A stretch of DNA of 64,000 nucleotides from Nitzschia sp. pyKryTriq1. Taxonomy: Eukaryota; Bacillariophyta; Bacillariophyceae; Bacillariales; Bacillariaceae. The stretch is from contig OY101117.1 in NCBI GenBank assembly GCA_956465555.1, forward strand, positions 1,860,001-1,924,000, written 5' to 3'. Position numbers and translations under genes: made by a program. The notes under the pieces are model-generated. The model had not been told where the DNA came from. It ran no database searches and worked only from the letters and a program-made list of their open reading frames with translations. Numbering within the stretch: the stretch's first letter is position 1; each line of letters begins with the position of its first letter. Below, piece after piece: positions 20,321 through 30,371 of the stretch.

Positions 20321-21253
20321 TCAATTTGCCTCCTTGGGTACACATTCTCTGTTAGATAAAGATCTAGATTGCGCCAGCGATTCCTCCACCTTTTGTTTTT
20401 GCGACATGCTACTGCTTGACAGACGTAACGAATTTACTGATGCAGGTAGGTTTTTCAACCACTTTCGTTTTGGGGATGGTTGCTTGTGAAGTGCCTCCTC
20501 CAATATATTCGCTTGTAGTATTCCGGACTGAGACGACTCAAAATATCTGTCCACGTAATGCTGCTGAGCTCCAAATTCCTTGATTGGAGGCGAAGAAGGT
20601 TGGAGGTGGCTAGACTTCGACTTAGGCGACGGTGCTTTTGCGGATTGCAGGGCCCCCTCGAGATACTTGACCTGTAGATCTGCTGGGCTTTTCTGGCCTG
20701 CAGCATCTCTGTATCTTTGTTGCTGTTCCCATCTTTCATAGAGTTTCATTTCAGTCTGCGGTGCTATCACGATGTTTTGTTTTGCTTGCACGTCAGGATG
20801 GTTGAGAGCCAAATTTGCACTGTCTTCTAGATCAGCCGACGAAATCTCCACCTTCTTTTGACTCAGAGACTGGTCGGCCAGGTGCCATCGATGATTTATT
20901 GTTTCCATGTTCTGAAATTCTTGAGTCGCTGGTATAGCAGGAGATTCCGAGAGCCGTGTTTCCTCTATTGCCCTCGGACTTTTTCCAGACGTCGAATTTG
21001 CGGTTGCTTCACCTAAAGATATTCCGTGGGACTCTCGATAGCTCTGTTTACCAGCACCCGACTCTGGAGCTCTGACTTTGCTGTTTCCGAGCTTTTCTCT
21101 TGCTTCTTGCACCTTTCGAAAAGATGGAACGTGTTCACCCATGATGCGTTGAAGAAATCCAGCATTTCGTTTAGAAGCTTTCTCCAGATATGCGGCTTGA
21201 AGAGCGCCTCCTTCCTTGGATCGATTATCCAATCGCTGATTGTATCCTTGCAT
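20321..21253 (-). CDS. Unknown disordered protein with repeated LQ..YLE.A motifs
   Basis: Single exon, 310 residues, ATG 21253. It is mostly polar (Ser, Gln, Lys, Glu) and predicted disordered. Three short helical motifs repeat: GGALQAAYLEKASKR (about residues 15-29), ADLQVKYLEGALQSAKAPSP (about 192-212) and GILQANILEEALHKQPSP (about 245-262). The last two are followed by SPK and preceded by an aromatic/acidic segment (YERWEQQQRYRDAAG; HYVDRYFESSQSG). The spacing suggests docking motifs binding one partner several times, or a scaffold. No signal peptide or membrane helix. No family recognised. Confidence 0.6.
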   Translation of the reverse strand: MQGYNQRLDNRSKEGGALQAAYLEKASKRNAGFLQRIMGEHVPSFRKVQEAREKLGNSKVRAPESGAGKQSYRESHGISLGEATANSTSGKSPRAIEETRLSESPAIPATQEFQNMETINHRWHLADQSLSQKKVEISSADLEDSANLALNHPDVQAKQNIVIAPQTEMKLYERWEQQQRYRDAAGQKSPADLQVKYLEGALQSAKAPSPKSKSSHLQPSSPPIKEFGAQQHYVDRYFESSQSGILQANILEEALHKQPSPKRKWLKNLPASVNSLRLSSSSMSQKQKVEESLAQSRSLSNRECVPKEAN

Positions 21254-22168
21254 CTCTATCTTTTTAATACCGCGGAAGAGAGGGGCAGAAGTGATGGTCG
21301 TAGAGGCAAGAGAGGTGGACTGTCATTATCGGCAGTCGGCAGACTCACCACTCAAGTACTGACTAACTGTACGAGTACTGTACATCATACCAGTACATTG
21401 TACATTACCCCAGAAATACAACTGAAGTACCGTCCTTCCTTGTAGCATGCCCACGCGGTCTACGTGCGCGCACCATGCGATTGAATAGGTTCGCTCTCGT
21501 GTAGTCGTAACGTCACATTTGCGCCTGGCACGAAATGGTACGAGATACAACCAAAAGTAGAACTCGGAGTTGTATAATTTCAATGAAAATACAACTGGCA
21601 CCGCGCCAATACGATCGCAAAATACAGCTGCTCGCTTCTCATACATATGGTTTGAACTATCCTCTATTACATATTATGAACACAAGTAACCGTGCCTGTG
21701 TCCGCCGCGATCAACAAAGGATTTCAGTCGAATCGATCGAACCAAGCATTGAATCCTAGTGATCGAACCTAGCATTGATTCCTAGTGATCGAACCAAATG
21801 GGGTGTTTTGGGGGCGGTGCATTTAGGTGTTAACCCTTTTGAGGGTCTAGGGTCCCTTGATGGGTACCAACTAACCCCTCTATCGAACCAACTAACCCCT
21901 CTATCGAACCTGGGCGGGGGTAGCAGCCCATACCTTCAGGTACCCATCATACTCGTACCCATCTCAACGAGAAGTCATTTCAGTACAGTACGAGTATTTT
22001 AGACAGGTACATTCGTAGTCTACACGCGTCCGTCGTTGCTAACCATTCCATCAAGCACCAAGCAGAACCGACTCTACCGGTAGCTTTAATTCTTACTCCT
22101 TGTAATTCTCATAGTTGTTGAGAAATCAGCGATATCGTGCCCTACAGCATCGAAGAAAGACTTTTACG
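21254..22168. repeat. Divergent intergenic region with short direct repeats
   Basis: No gene seen. Two small tandem families are present: about 25-nt units with GATCGAACC.AGCATTGA.TCCTAGT at 21736-21795, and two exact 21-nt copies of ACCAACTAACCCCTCTATCGA at 21866-21907. GTAC blocks lie at 21357-21410 and 21940-22010. Confidence 0.55.
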
Positions 22169-23644
22169 ATGAGCAGCTACAGCGGTAGAAGTAACAATAA
22201 CGAAGATTTGGCGGAGGCCCAAGCGCTGATTCCTCAGGAACATGACAGAGTTGGCCCGCTACCCATGACCCCAGATCAGGCGGCAGCTATGATGGCGCAG
22301 TACGGATCGGCTCATGCTGCAGCGGCGTATTCGGGGTACTATGGTGATCCAGCGGCTTTTGCTCAAGGCGTTCCGGGCGGCGCACCCCCGCCTCCGTATT
22401 TTTACCAAGGATATCCTCCGCCTCAGGGTTACCCACCAGTCGCACCTCCGCAGGGACAAGGATTTTTCCCGCCGCAAGCTTTTGTGTACCCGCCCCCTTT
22501 CGCTCCGGCACCGCAGGGAGCACAACGACCCCCGCGGTCGCAACGGCGCTCCTCGGGCTCCAAAGAAACCAGCCCATCTCCCACAAATAGCTCGCGGAAA
22601 ACCTATCCTTCCGACGCTCTATCTGAGGATCGAGAGAAAGTTCATTCCGCAATTCCACCATTGGGCGATATTTTCTCCGATTCGCAGCCGCTTCTGCAGA
22701 AGCCCCAAAGCATCGGCACTCAGCAGGGGGGCTACGGATCCACATTTTCGCAACCCCTGCAACAGCCGACACCAAAAGTATACAATGCTCCTCCGAGGGG
22801 GTCAAGCAGATCCGCAATTCCAAGTAGGACAGCTCCAGGACTTCCACGAACCAATAGTGCTGGCGATTTCAAGCACCCTTTGAAGTCCAGTTCGTCCGGT
22901 GGAACTGCAATGCACAGTCACCGACGCATCAACTCAGACGGCCCCCTACGTGCAATGCATCGACGCCTCGGATCCAGTGACGAACTGCCTCCCACTGGCA
23001 GTCATCGCCGCACTTCTTCTTCACGCAGTCGATCCTTCTCGGGGGGGAACCTCAAGAAACCGACGCATCGTCGCGCCGATTCGGCCTCGAGCATGCGTTC
23101 AAACGTCAGCATGAGTTCGGTTGTTTCCAACATTTCGAAATCTGAATTTTTTGGTGGAGTCGACGAACGGGGTCGTGTACAAATGCACTTTCCGTTTGAG
23201 GCTATTCGGTTGGTTATGATTGACCCCGAACAGCCGGCACTCCGACGTGGTCATCTATATTTGGATGGTCATGTTGGTGATTTTGAACAGTTTGAAGAGT
23301 ACCATCGGCTGACCGATGGAATCAATGATGGTGTCTTAGGTCCTCAGTGGGAATCACTGGACAAACCTGCGAATCTGTGTGGTTGCACCTGTAACAATTG
23401 CAATGGATGTCTCGGAAAGAAACACTTGTTGCCGCGGCCTAGTTACATGCTCGCTGTTGACGACAATGTGTACAAGGCAGTTATGGGAGAGATTGCTGAT
23501 GCCCAGGGGATGCCGTGCGGACTCTTCTTTTGTGGTCACCATGAAGATGTAGCCCACCCTTCCATTTCTATTGCGGTCGTGGTTGTGACTATTGTGTTTG
23601 CGCTGCTATTATATGTGGCAGTGTTCACTGGTGACATGCCGTAG
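22169..23644 (+). CDS. Tail-anchored protein with Pro/Gly-rich N-terminus and Cys cluster
   Basis: Single exon, 491 residues. The first true ATG is at 22169 (MSSYSGRSNNN); the frame before it has no ATG. Residues about 40-140 are rich in Pro, Gly, Tyr and Ala (GYPPPQGYPPVAPPQ), then a Ser/Arg region to about 325. A folded-looking part from about 335 contains VQMHFPFEAIRLVMIDPEQP, RRGHLYLDGHVG, a Cys-rich loop NLCGCTCNNCNGCLGKK, YMLAVDDNVYKAV and PCGLFFCGHHEDV. A single C-terminal helix IAVVVVTIVFALLLYVAVF anchors it, leaving almost nothing outside. It would face the cytosol. Metal binding by the Cys/His groups is plausible. I know similar proteins only as uncharacterised diatom sequences. Confidence 0.7.
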   Translation: MSSYSGRSNNNEDLAEAQALIPQEHDRVGPLPMTPDQAAAMMAQYGSAHAAAAYSGYYGDPAAFAQGVPGGAPPPPYFYQGYPPPQGYPPVAPPQGQGFFPPQAFVYPPPFAPAPQGAQRPPRSQRRSSGSKETSPSPTNSSRKTYPSDALSEDREKVHSAIPPLGDIFSDSQPLLQKPQSIGTQQGGYGSTFSQPLQQPTPKVYNAPPRGSSRSAIPSRTAPGLPRTNSAGDFKHPLKSSSSGGTAMHSHRRINSDGPLRAMHRRLGSSDELPPTGSHRRTSSSRSRSFSGGNLKKPTHRRADSASSMRSNVSMSSVVSNISKSEFFGGVDERGRVQMHFPFEAIRLVMIDPEQPALRRGHLYLDGHVGDFEQFEEYHRLTDGINDGVLGPQWESLDKPANLCGCTCNNCNGCLGKKHLLPRPSYMLAVDDNVYKAVMGEIADAQGMPCGLFFCGHHEDVAHPSISIAVVVVTIVFALLLYVAVFTGDMP

Positions 23645-23875
23645 TGGTAACCACCGCAAATCGCAGTGATGTCATCAATTGCTAATTTATGTACGTAGCA
23701 AGGCTTGAACATTGTGCATTGTGCATCGGATATTTTGATAAAGTAGCATATGTATTATCTAATTTTAGTTTGATCCAACCTAACTGCGCCTTTAGCAGCA
23801 CGAAGGGGTGCATTCTTTGCCTTCTCCTTGCACGCTCGAGGAATTTCTCGTACTCACTTGGACCTCCTACTGCTA

Positions 23876-24460
23876 TTACTCCGTTCTGTCAGTGATATAG
23901 ATGAGGTGGTAGCCAAATTGGGTTTTGACAGGTCCGTGAACTCTCCCCACTTGCTCTTTGAAGACAACCATATCAAATTCCTTCACCATGGCACCAGGCC
24001 CAAATTCACCAAGATTCCCCCCACTCGAGGCGGAAGGGCATTCGCTGTACTGAGCAGCTGCCTCTGCAAATTTGATGGGTGAGTCACCAATCTCAGCCTT
24101 CAAATCTTCTAGCTTGTTCTCTGCTTCGGCTCCACCCTTGATAAGAATATGAGATGCAGTCGCCTTGGTAGTGAAACCTTTCATGAAATTTCCAACGTCA
24201 TCGAGGAAGCCACCGAACAACTGGCAGTGTCGACTAGTTCTGGTCAAAGACGGGCGTGTAATCCCAGCAGCAGGTGGCAATCTCTTCCACTGACCCGGTG
24301 CGTTGCTGGCATGATGTTGGCGGAGGCCTTTTTCGTTCCACGAGGAGCGCGAGGCCCGCTGGTGGCTGCAAATGAAAGCTCCGCCTGCTGGTTGGAAGGC
24401 AACTGTGAACGAGTTCACATAATAGTATAGCCATAACAGTGCCAAAAAGGATCGTTCCAT
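23876..24460 (-). CDS. Parvulin-type peptidyl-prolyl isomerase, predicted plastid
   Basis: Single exon, 194 residues, ATG 24460. The N-terminus is a signal peptide ending at FTVAFQPAGGAF, a diatom plastid cleavage motif, followed by a basic Ser/Arg transit region. Residues about 95-194 are a rotamase domain: TASHILIKGGAEAENKLEDL, FAEAAAQYSECPSASSGGNL, GEFGPGAMVKEFDMVVF, and TQFGYHLIYITDR. The two His of parvulins (SHIL and GYHLI) are present. It would catalyse proline isomerisation during folding in the plastid stroma. There is no insert or truncation. Confidence 0.88.
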   Translation of the reverse strand: MERSFLALLWLYYYVNSFTVAFQPAGGAFICSHQRASRSSWNEKGLRQHHASNAPGQWKRLPPAAGITRPSLTRTSRHCQLFGGFLDDVGNFMKGFTTKATASHILIKGGAEAENKLEDLKAEIGDSPIKFAEAAAQYSECPSASSGGNLGEFGPGAMVKEFDMVVFKEQVGRVHGPVKTQFGYHLIYITDRTE

Positions 24461-24985
24461 TGTCCAACGAATTGATTATTGATGGTCGCAAAGCTCTGTC
24501 CAAGAAAAGATGAATAATAATTCAAAGCGCTACTACCAGTACTCTACCCCTATTCTGCAGTATCACAGTCGGTACGATACTCTCTCGATTTCATCTAAAG
24601 CAGGTACATACCGGTAGTATCCATACCGCAGGAATATTCTACCTACTAGCTAGTGCTTGGAATGTGGAATGAATAAAACCCGTTTTCGACTTTCATCATC
24701 ATCAATACTCAATACTCGTATGTACTGGTACCGCGACATTCGGCCCAGTACAAGTACTGTACGAGTACAAGAGTTCCCATAGCCCAGCCCGGCGCTCCCG
24801 CGGGCGCAGTCGGTGGACTACGTACTGCACCGTTCAAGTACCGGTACGTACCGGTACTGGTACCAGGTACCGAGTACCGAGAAAGACTAATGGTATGTCC
24901 GTGCGTCAACGGCCGCTAGACGACGTACGTCCGTGGCATGTCGTTGGTACGCCGGCCGACCGATGATACGCGTCGTGCCGCGGTA
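24461..24985. repeat. Intergenic region with dense GTAC palindromes
   Basis: No gene seen. 24604-24625 and 24722-24885 are packed with GTACCGGTACGTACCGGTACTGGTACC-type words, then ACGTACGTCC. It leads straight into the foldback element. Confidence 0.55.
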
Positions 24986-25485
24986 CTACAGGGACCTTCG
25001 GGAATTCGCTAAAAGTGGCGAGCTCGTTCGACCTCCGACCGTGTCCTTTCTCCCCGAACCGACGACTCATTGGAGCTTTTCCTGACGTGTTTCGGGTCTT
25101 TACGGAGAAAGGGTCAGCCGCGGTCGAACGAGTTCAACTTATTGATAGAATGCGCGGTAAAATAAGCGTTTTGGTATTGTATCAATTTTTCAACGTACCA
25201 GCGCATCGCTAAAACCACGGTTAACCGCGGCTAACCGCGTTTAAACTTTGTTGAACTTTTAGCGATGCGCTGGTACGTTGAAAAATTGATACAATACCAA
25301 AACGCTTCTTTTACCGCGCATTCTATCAATAAGTTGAACTTGTTCGACCGCAGCTGACCCTTTCTCCGTAAAGACCCGAAACACGTCAGAAAAAGCTCCA
25401 ATGAGTTGTCGGTTCGGGGAGAAAGGACACGGTCGGAGGTCGAACGAGTTCGCCATTTTTAGCGAATTCCCAAAGGTCCCAGTAG
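24986..25485. mobile_element. 500-bp foldback element (about 230-bp inverted arms)
   Basis: The left arm 24986-25214 and right arm 25256-25485 are inverted copies, by eye over 90% alike. Both begin at GGGACCT(T/C).GGGAATTCGCTAAAA and end at CCAGCGCATCGCTAAAA. The 41-bp loop contains a smaller palindromic run (GGTTAACCGCGGCTAACCG). No transposase is encoded, and no clear target duplication is seen (flanks CTACA / AGTAG are themselves inverted). It fits a non-autonomous DNA element or foldback MITE of fairly recent origin, judged from the few arm differences. Confidence 0.75.
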
Positions 25486-26104
25486 AGGAAGTGTATGTAT
25501 GTAAGGCTCAGAACCAGCGGGTTGTAAATCCAGTCAAAGTAGTCAAACGTTCAATATGCTACATGTTGTCCCCAACCAGAAGAAATGCTTAGGCCCGGTC
25601 CAGTACCTGTATGGTAGCGGGAAATTCAACTGATCGGAAAGGATCGGAATAAAAAAGTACAGTAGTACCTGTATGGTAGCGATTCTGTGAAAAGTGAGCT
25701 CTCCGATGATTGTTCCACCTCTCCCGAGCAACGACGAACATTCGTCCCTCGTCTCTCGCGCCAAAACCAAGGTCCCGATAGAGATCACACTTTGTCCGAC
25801 AGGCGCGCAGACCCGACGGACGAGGACTGACTGGTCTGCTCCCCGACCGTCCGGCTACCGCAGCGTTGCAATAATGTCCGGGTGCTTCTCGCGTGCTAGC
25901 CAATAATAAACCATGTGGGTGATGCATGGGCGATGGGCGATGATGGCTATTGGAGGTTATTGACAATGAGTTTGTTGTTGGCGTTATCTCTACAGTAGTC
26001 TATCTATTATACTACAGTATCTCAGGCTGAACACGTTAGGGACCTACAACTACCAAAGCAACAACAAGTGTTAATACAGCCGAGCAAGTATACTCGCCTG
26101 TGGC
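25486..26104. repeat. Intergenic, with a repeated CAGTACCTGTATGGTAGCG word
   Basis: No gene recognised. AGTACCTGTATGGTAGCG occurs twice, at about 25602 and 25665. Elsewhere plain sequence. Confidence 0.45.
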
Positions 26105-26722
26105 ATGCGAAACCTTTTCAGAGCCACAGTTTGCCTCTACGTGCTGCTGCCATTTTCCCCTATCCTGGCAAGTGCTTTCCTTCCTCGTTCAGCTCCGTCT
26201 TCTGCCTACTCCTATTTGCAACGGATTCCGAGTCGCCTCTGTGTCCTGTACGATCCTCAAGAAACTCTCGACGAATTCGTCGAGTTCCCCACCGCCTCTC
26301 AACGGATCTCATTGAAGAAAGAAGCTTCAAAACGACAGGCACGTAAAGAACTTGCAACCTTCACAATTCCAGAAGATGAGACCAGTGGACCATTTTCAGA
26401 TGAAACCCTACGAGAGCTGTGGCATATGGTTGCAGGGAATGAACTAGTGCTTGTCCGGGGTATTTCGAAGAGACAGCAGAAGTATGTCTTTAGCACGGCA
26501 GGACGGCTTTGTGCGGAACTAGAAGTCATGCAGAAGGAGCTACCAGTGACACTTTTATCGACCAAAGGCTATACTGCGATACTTTTTAGCCCTTCGTTGC
26601 CTGACGACCATCCTCTACACGTCCCCCTATACACAAGTGTTGGTCAGAAAAACACTTGGCGTGCCCGTCCAAAGCCTCCACGAGATAACAGGGGTCAGAT
26701 CATAAATCCTACACCTGAATAA
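26105..26722 (+). CDS. Predicted plastid protein with CRM/YhbY-like C-terminal region
   Basis: Single exon, 205 residues, ATG 26105. The signal peptide ends in an almost canonical plastid motif, PILASAFLPRSAP. A basic linker (RISLKKEASKRQARKEL) is followed by about 100 residues: ETLRELWHMVAGNELVLVRG, AGRLCAELEVMQKELPV, and STKGYTAILFSPS. The order 'ELV.V', helix with 'a..L', then 'G.tailfsP' resembles the second half of CRM/YhbY RNA-binding domains found in plastid splicing and ribosome factors, but the GxxG loop of that fold is not obvious. The tail is basic and Pro-rich (RARPKPPRDNRG). Plastid location is better supported than RNA binding. Confidence 0.6.
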   Translation: MRNLFRATVCLYVLLPFSPILASAFLPRSAPSSAYSYLQRIPSRLCVLYDPQETLDEFVEFPTASQRISLKKEASKRQARKELATFTIPEDETSGPFSDETLRELWHMVAGNELVLVRGISKRQQKYVFSTAGRLCAELEVMQKELPVTLLSTKGYTAILFSPSLPDDHPLHVPLYTSVGQKNTWRARPKPPRDNRGQIINPTPE

Positions 26723-27014
26723 ACCAACGACATAGGAAGAATCCAGTTGACTGCTTCTATGTTTCAGGCACCACGGCGCTGTTCATCCTGTGAATTTTCT
26801 GCTGAAATAGTCAAGTAAAAATAGATGAAATGTACTTCGAAATTGTTCTTCATAATTGTAAAGTTCTCAGGATCAAGAATCAAACGTTTGGAGTGGACCC
26901 TTATTTACATCCCCATTTCAAGCTGCTGCAAGTATCTCAAAGTTCAGGGTTGCTACCACGGCCGAATCAGAGTTTTCCAGAGCACTGACGAGATTAAACT
27001 ATTCCTGCTTACTC

Positions 27015-28737
27015 CTAGTTCTTTCTTTTTTTGTCGCGGTTTCTCGCCAACTCTTCTTCTGCTGGGTCCGTTGTTCTTGGTCTTTCTAGTAGGTTCGCAG
27101 CACGAGCCTCTGAATTGTCACTGCCAAACCCATGGCTTGAAGTCGGCTCACTATATGCTATTACTCGAGCAAGCCATGTTTTTAGTTCATCCCCCTTATC
27201 AGTCGTGGGTCTTTCTTCCAATAGAGATGCCCATTTGCTTGGTGAGTGGCCCTCGCTTGGAACATTTCTTGCCGCTTTCCTTCTTGGACCTTGAGACAAA
27301 GTTGATGTTGAGGAATCATCGTAGTATTCATCTTCACTGTCTTGATCTTGATCGATATTGTGACTGCTTTTGGTCGAGTACGTCTCGACGTCGTCATCGT
27401 CATCATCGTCTTCGCCATCTTCATCACCCATCGTCGTCGTCCTTTGAAACTGATTGGCATGCTCCCCCGGTGGTACCGAAGAAAGAGACGATGGTGCTCT
27501 GATGACTTGTTGGTGTCTTCCTGCTGAAGGCAAGTGGAAAAGTGAGGAAAAACCCACGCACCCATCGCCTTAGAATATCCGGTAACTTCATTGCCACTAC
27601 TTACTCTTTGTTTCACCATCTTTCCTCCTCTCACGACCTTCTGCATCATAAGCCGTTAACTCGTAAGAAGGAGGAGTGGGGGCTGCTATTGCGGCAGGGG
27701 TGGTCGATTTGCTCTCGTTCTGGCCTGGCTCCCGAGAGCTGCTCGCAGATGACTGTGACGTTGATCTGGTTTCACTTTGGTCGTGTGGCTTCTTGCTGGC
27801 GGAAGAAGAATCGTCTTTCGCCCGTGTTGGATTTTTTCGAACTTGGCCGGGATGGCTATGCCTCGTGGAAAAGTTGCCTTTTGCGACAGGTTCATCACAG
27901 TACGCACAATACAGAAACCTGACGCCACGTTTTCTACATACAACGTGAGAGCATAGGAGTGAATCACCGTGCTGTGTTCCTTCGTTTATCACGAGGTATG
28001 CCGTCTGCAACGAATACCCGAACAGCAACAAGGAGAGAGGGTGAGCAAGTGTCACTTGAAATACAACAACGAGCTTATAGGAGGGAGTCGCTGAATGTGA
28101 TTGCTACACCCCAGGAGGGCCGGGCGAAGTTGCAAGCAGCAGGGAGAATCATGAACCAACAACTTACTTTGGTGCTGTGGTCGGCTGGCATGCCTCTCGC
28201 ACGGCAAGGGATAACTATCTTTTTCTCAGCAGCAGGTAGTTTTCTTTTGCTTTCTTCCGCTGATGTCTTGTTAGTTGGAGGACTTTTCTGTACTAGTTCT
28301 GAAGCCATGTTGATGTGAATCATCAAGCGTGCTTGGCTCTCTTGCATTTCGTGTAGCGTAGCGCTAATGAAGTCATCTTGCTGCGTGGAAGTTGAATCTC
28401 GAAGAGCTAGTTGTGGCAGCAGACTTTGATTCTGGGGGTAATAGGAGTGGTAGGTAGGGGTAGCGCGACTGTTTCTTATGTATTCGGTACCAGGTGGGCA
28501 TACAGTTGAGGGCGCGGCGGAAGTGGCTTCCTCTTCTACCTTCGAAAAATTACCCTGTGGGCCGCGAGTCAGAGTGAGCCCTGGAATTTCCGATGACAAC
28601 GAAGAAGGGTTCATCGCTAGTAACAAACCATGTCGGAATGAAGCCTCTTCGTGTGTTTCTCTGACAGTAGAACTTCCACCAGCCGCATCAGAGATCCCTT
28701 CGTCGTGTTGACGATTGCTCGTACGATTGGTGGACAT
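27015..28737 (-). CDS. Cys/His-domain protein of a diatom-expanded type, disordered flanks
   Basis: Model: 28737-28168, 28004-27605, 27523-27015, giving 492 residues; phases 0 and 1 fit. The upstream part of the frame has only a non-ATG opening, so I start at MSTNRTSNRQ. Exon 1 is disordered with a helix HEMQESQARLMIHINMASEL. The intron joins to a compact domain CSHVVCRKRGVRFLYCAYCD then EPVAKGNFSTRHSH, a Cys4/His pattern that should bind zinc. I remember this motif as very common in centric and pennate diatoms, without known function. The C-terminal exon has an Asp run (DGEDDDDDDDVETY) and a helix SKWASLLEERPTT. The last acceptor is a CAGCAG tandem, so two in-frame products differing by one residue are possible. 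Confidence 0.65.
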
Positions 28738-30371
28738 CACGGGCCGAAGTTGCTTTTCCTCTTCTTCTTGGTTTGACTCCTTTTCCAAGGTATCGTTGTT
28801 TATTCTTCCGTGGTGCGTCCTGGTGATCGTATCTTTATTCGACGACAATGAAAGAGATACAAGGGCTTGGTCTCCGTCCGAGTAGGTCTTTGTGCTTTAT
28901 GCTTTGTGCATAGGACGAGTAGTGCTGTTGTAATACAGCTACAGTATGAGCATTTTCAACATCTGTGGGGCAGGTTCCTCAAGCATGCTCACTCGTAGCG
29001 ATGTACACGCAAAAACCACCTCTCCACAACATACAGTACCGAAAAAACGTGTCTTGTGTTTTAGACCTCGGGTGTACATAGAGGTATGTGCAGACGATTG
29101 TATGTATGTACTTGTATCATTCCGTCCGTCAGTTTCGCGCTCGGCGGGCGGGCCGTCGCGCCAAAATTCCGATGTGGTACAGATGAGATCCCCTTCCGGT
29201 GCCGTCGGCGGTGTTCGTTCGTTCGTCCGTGGTCGGTAGTGGCGAGTTTTTTTCTCCAAAATGTGATTCCCTTTAAATGTGGGCATATTTCGCCTGAAAT
29301 ACCAATTGAACGAGTATACTAAACACTTCAGTGTCCGCGCTAATTATTTTCTCTTGTAGGGAACAGATGACAAGAGAACTATTCAATGGATGGTTCTCTC
29401 GAACAGACTGCACGAGTAGACAGGATTGCGCCGCTTGTTTTCGTACCGGTACGAGTGTACGAGTTGAGTGCGCGCGACTCCGGGTTGACGTAGAATTCTA
29501 GGTACATAGTACCAGGACGCTCAATCGAATTGGTCAATCGTCGCACCGAACGCCCGCCGCCTCTCTTTCCGATTTCCAACATTGAGAGAAGTGCGGCAAC
29601 AAGTCGTACTCAACTTCAAGCTGCTTCAATGCTAGTACCAGCAAAAAGAGGCTTGGACTAGAGGATGTCCCATTGTAAAATGCGGCTTCCATCACCTCGT
29701 TGTCGGAACAAATTCCGCCCTGCAATAGATCCGACCAACACCTACTAGTAGCTGGGCAGCAGCACCAGGAGGGATTGCCCACATTTACGATGAGTCCGAG
29801 AGTATAGTAACACACAATTGACAAAAAAGATGGGCAGTCATTAACATGTAGTTAAGCCCTACTTCTTGTCCATAGAGTGTTGTTATCATAGAATTAATTC
29901 ACTCGAAAAGTCATTCTGTAGTAGCTGAAGGGATCGGATGCCTTGTCGCAGCCTCTCTTGAGTCACGGCCATTTGAGTCTTGGGACACGTGTACAGTAGG
30001 TGTTGACCGAAAAATCGGCAGAGGATCCACGCGTATTTACGTGTTGACATGGATCTGCGATTTTTTCGCGTTGGTGTCAACGCATCAAAACCTGCATGCC
30101 TGCCAGACATCATCGATCACTCGTAAATACTGCGGTACAGTACCAGGTACCGGTAGACTACACGTACTGTACACGTACTGTACAAGTACTGACTGCTGGG
30201 CCGCTCCCGAAACTGTCAAATACCCAGTCTGGCTATGGCCACGATCCACGATGCCGGTGTCTCCTATCCGCACCCGCTTACCGCTTACCATCTACCATCA
30301 ACAAGTCGTCGTCGCAATCATCTATAACTTCAAGTCGAAGACCCATTGCTCGGACTTTCATCCAACCAACC
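28738..30371. repeat. Divergent intergenic region with GTAC blocks
   Basis: No gene recognised. It lies between the Cys/His-domain gene (-) and the TPS-type gene (+). GTAC palindromes at about 29444-29465 and 30134-30190 (GTACAGTACCAGGTACCGGTAG, then GTACTGTACACGTACTGTACAAG). Several short ORFs on both strands lack protein-like content. Confidence 0.5.

Noticed and set aside
25015-25456. Two near-identical 65-residue ORFs on opposite strands
   Set aside because: They are mirror copies in the arms of the foldback element, with no gene context.
29534-29824. Minus-strand Cys-containing ORF of 96 residues
   Set aside because: No ATG-supported start or family pattern; composition looks like chance.
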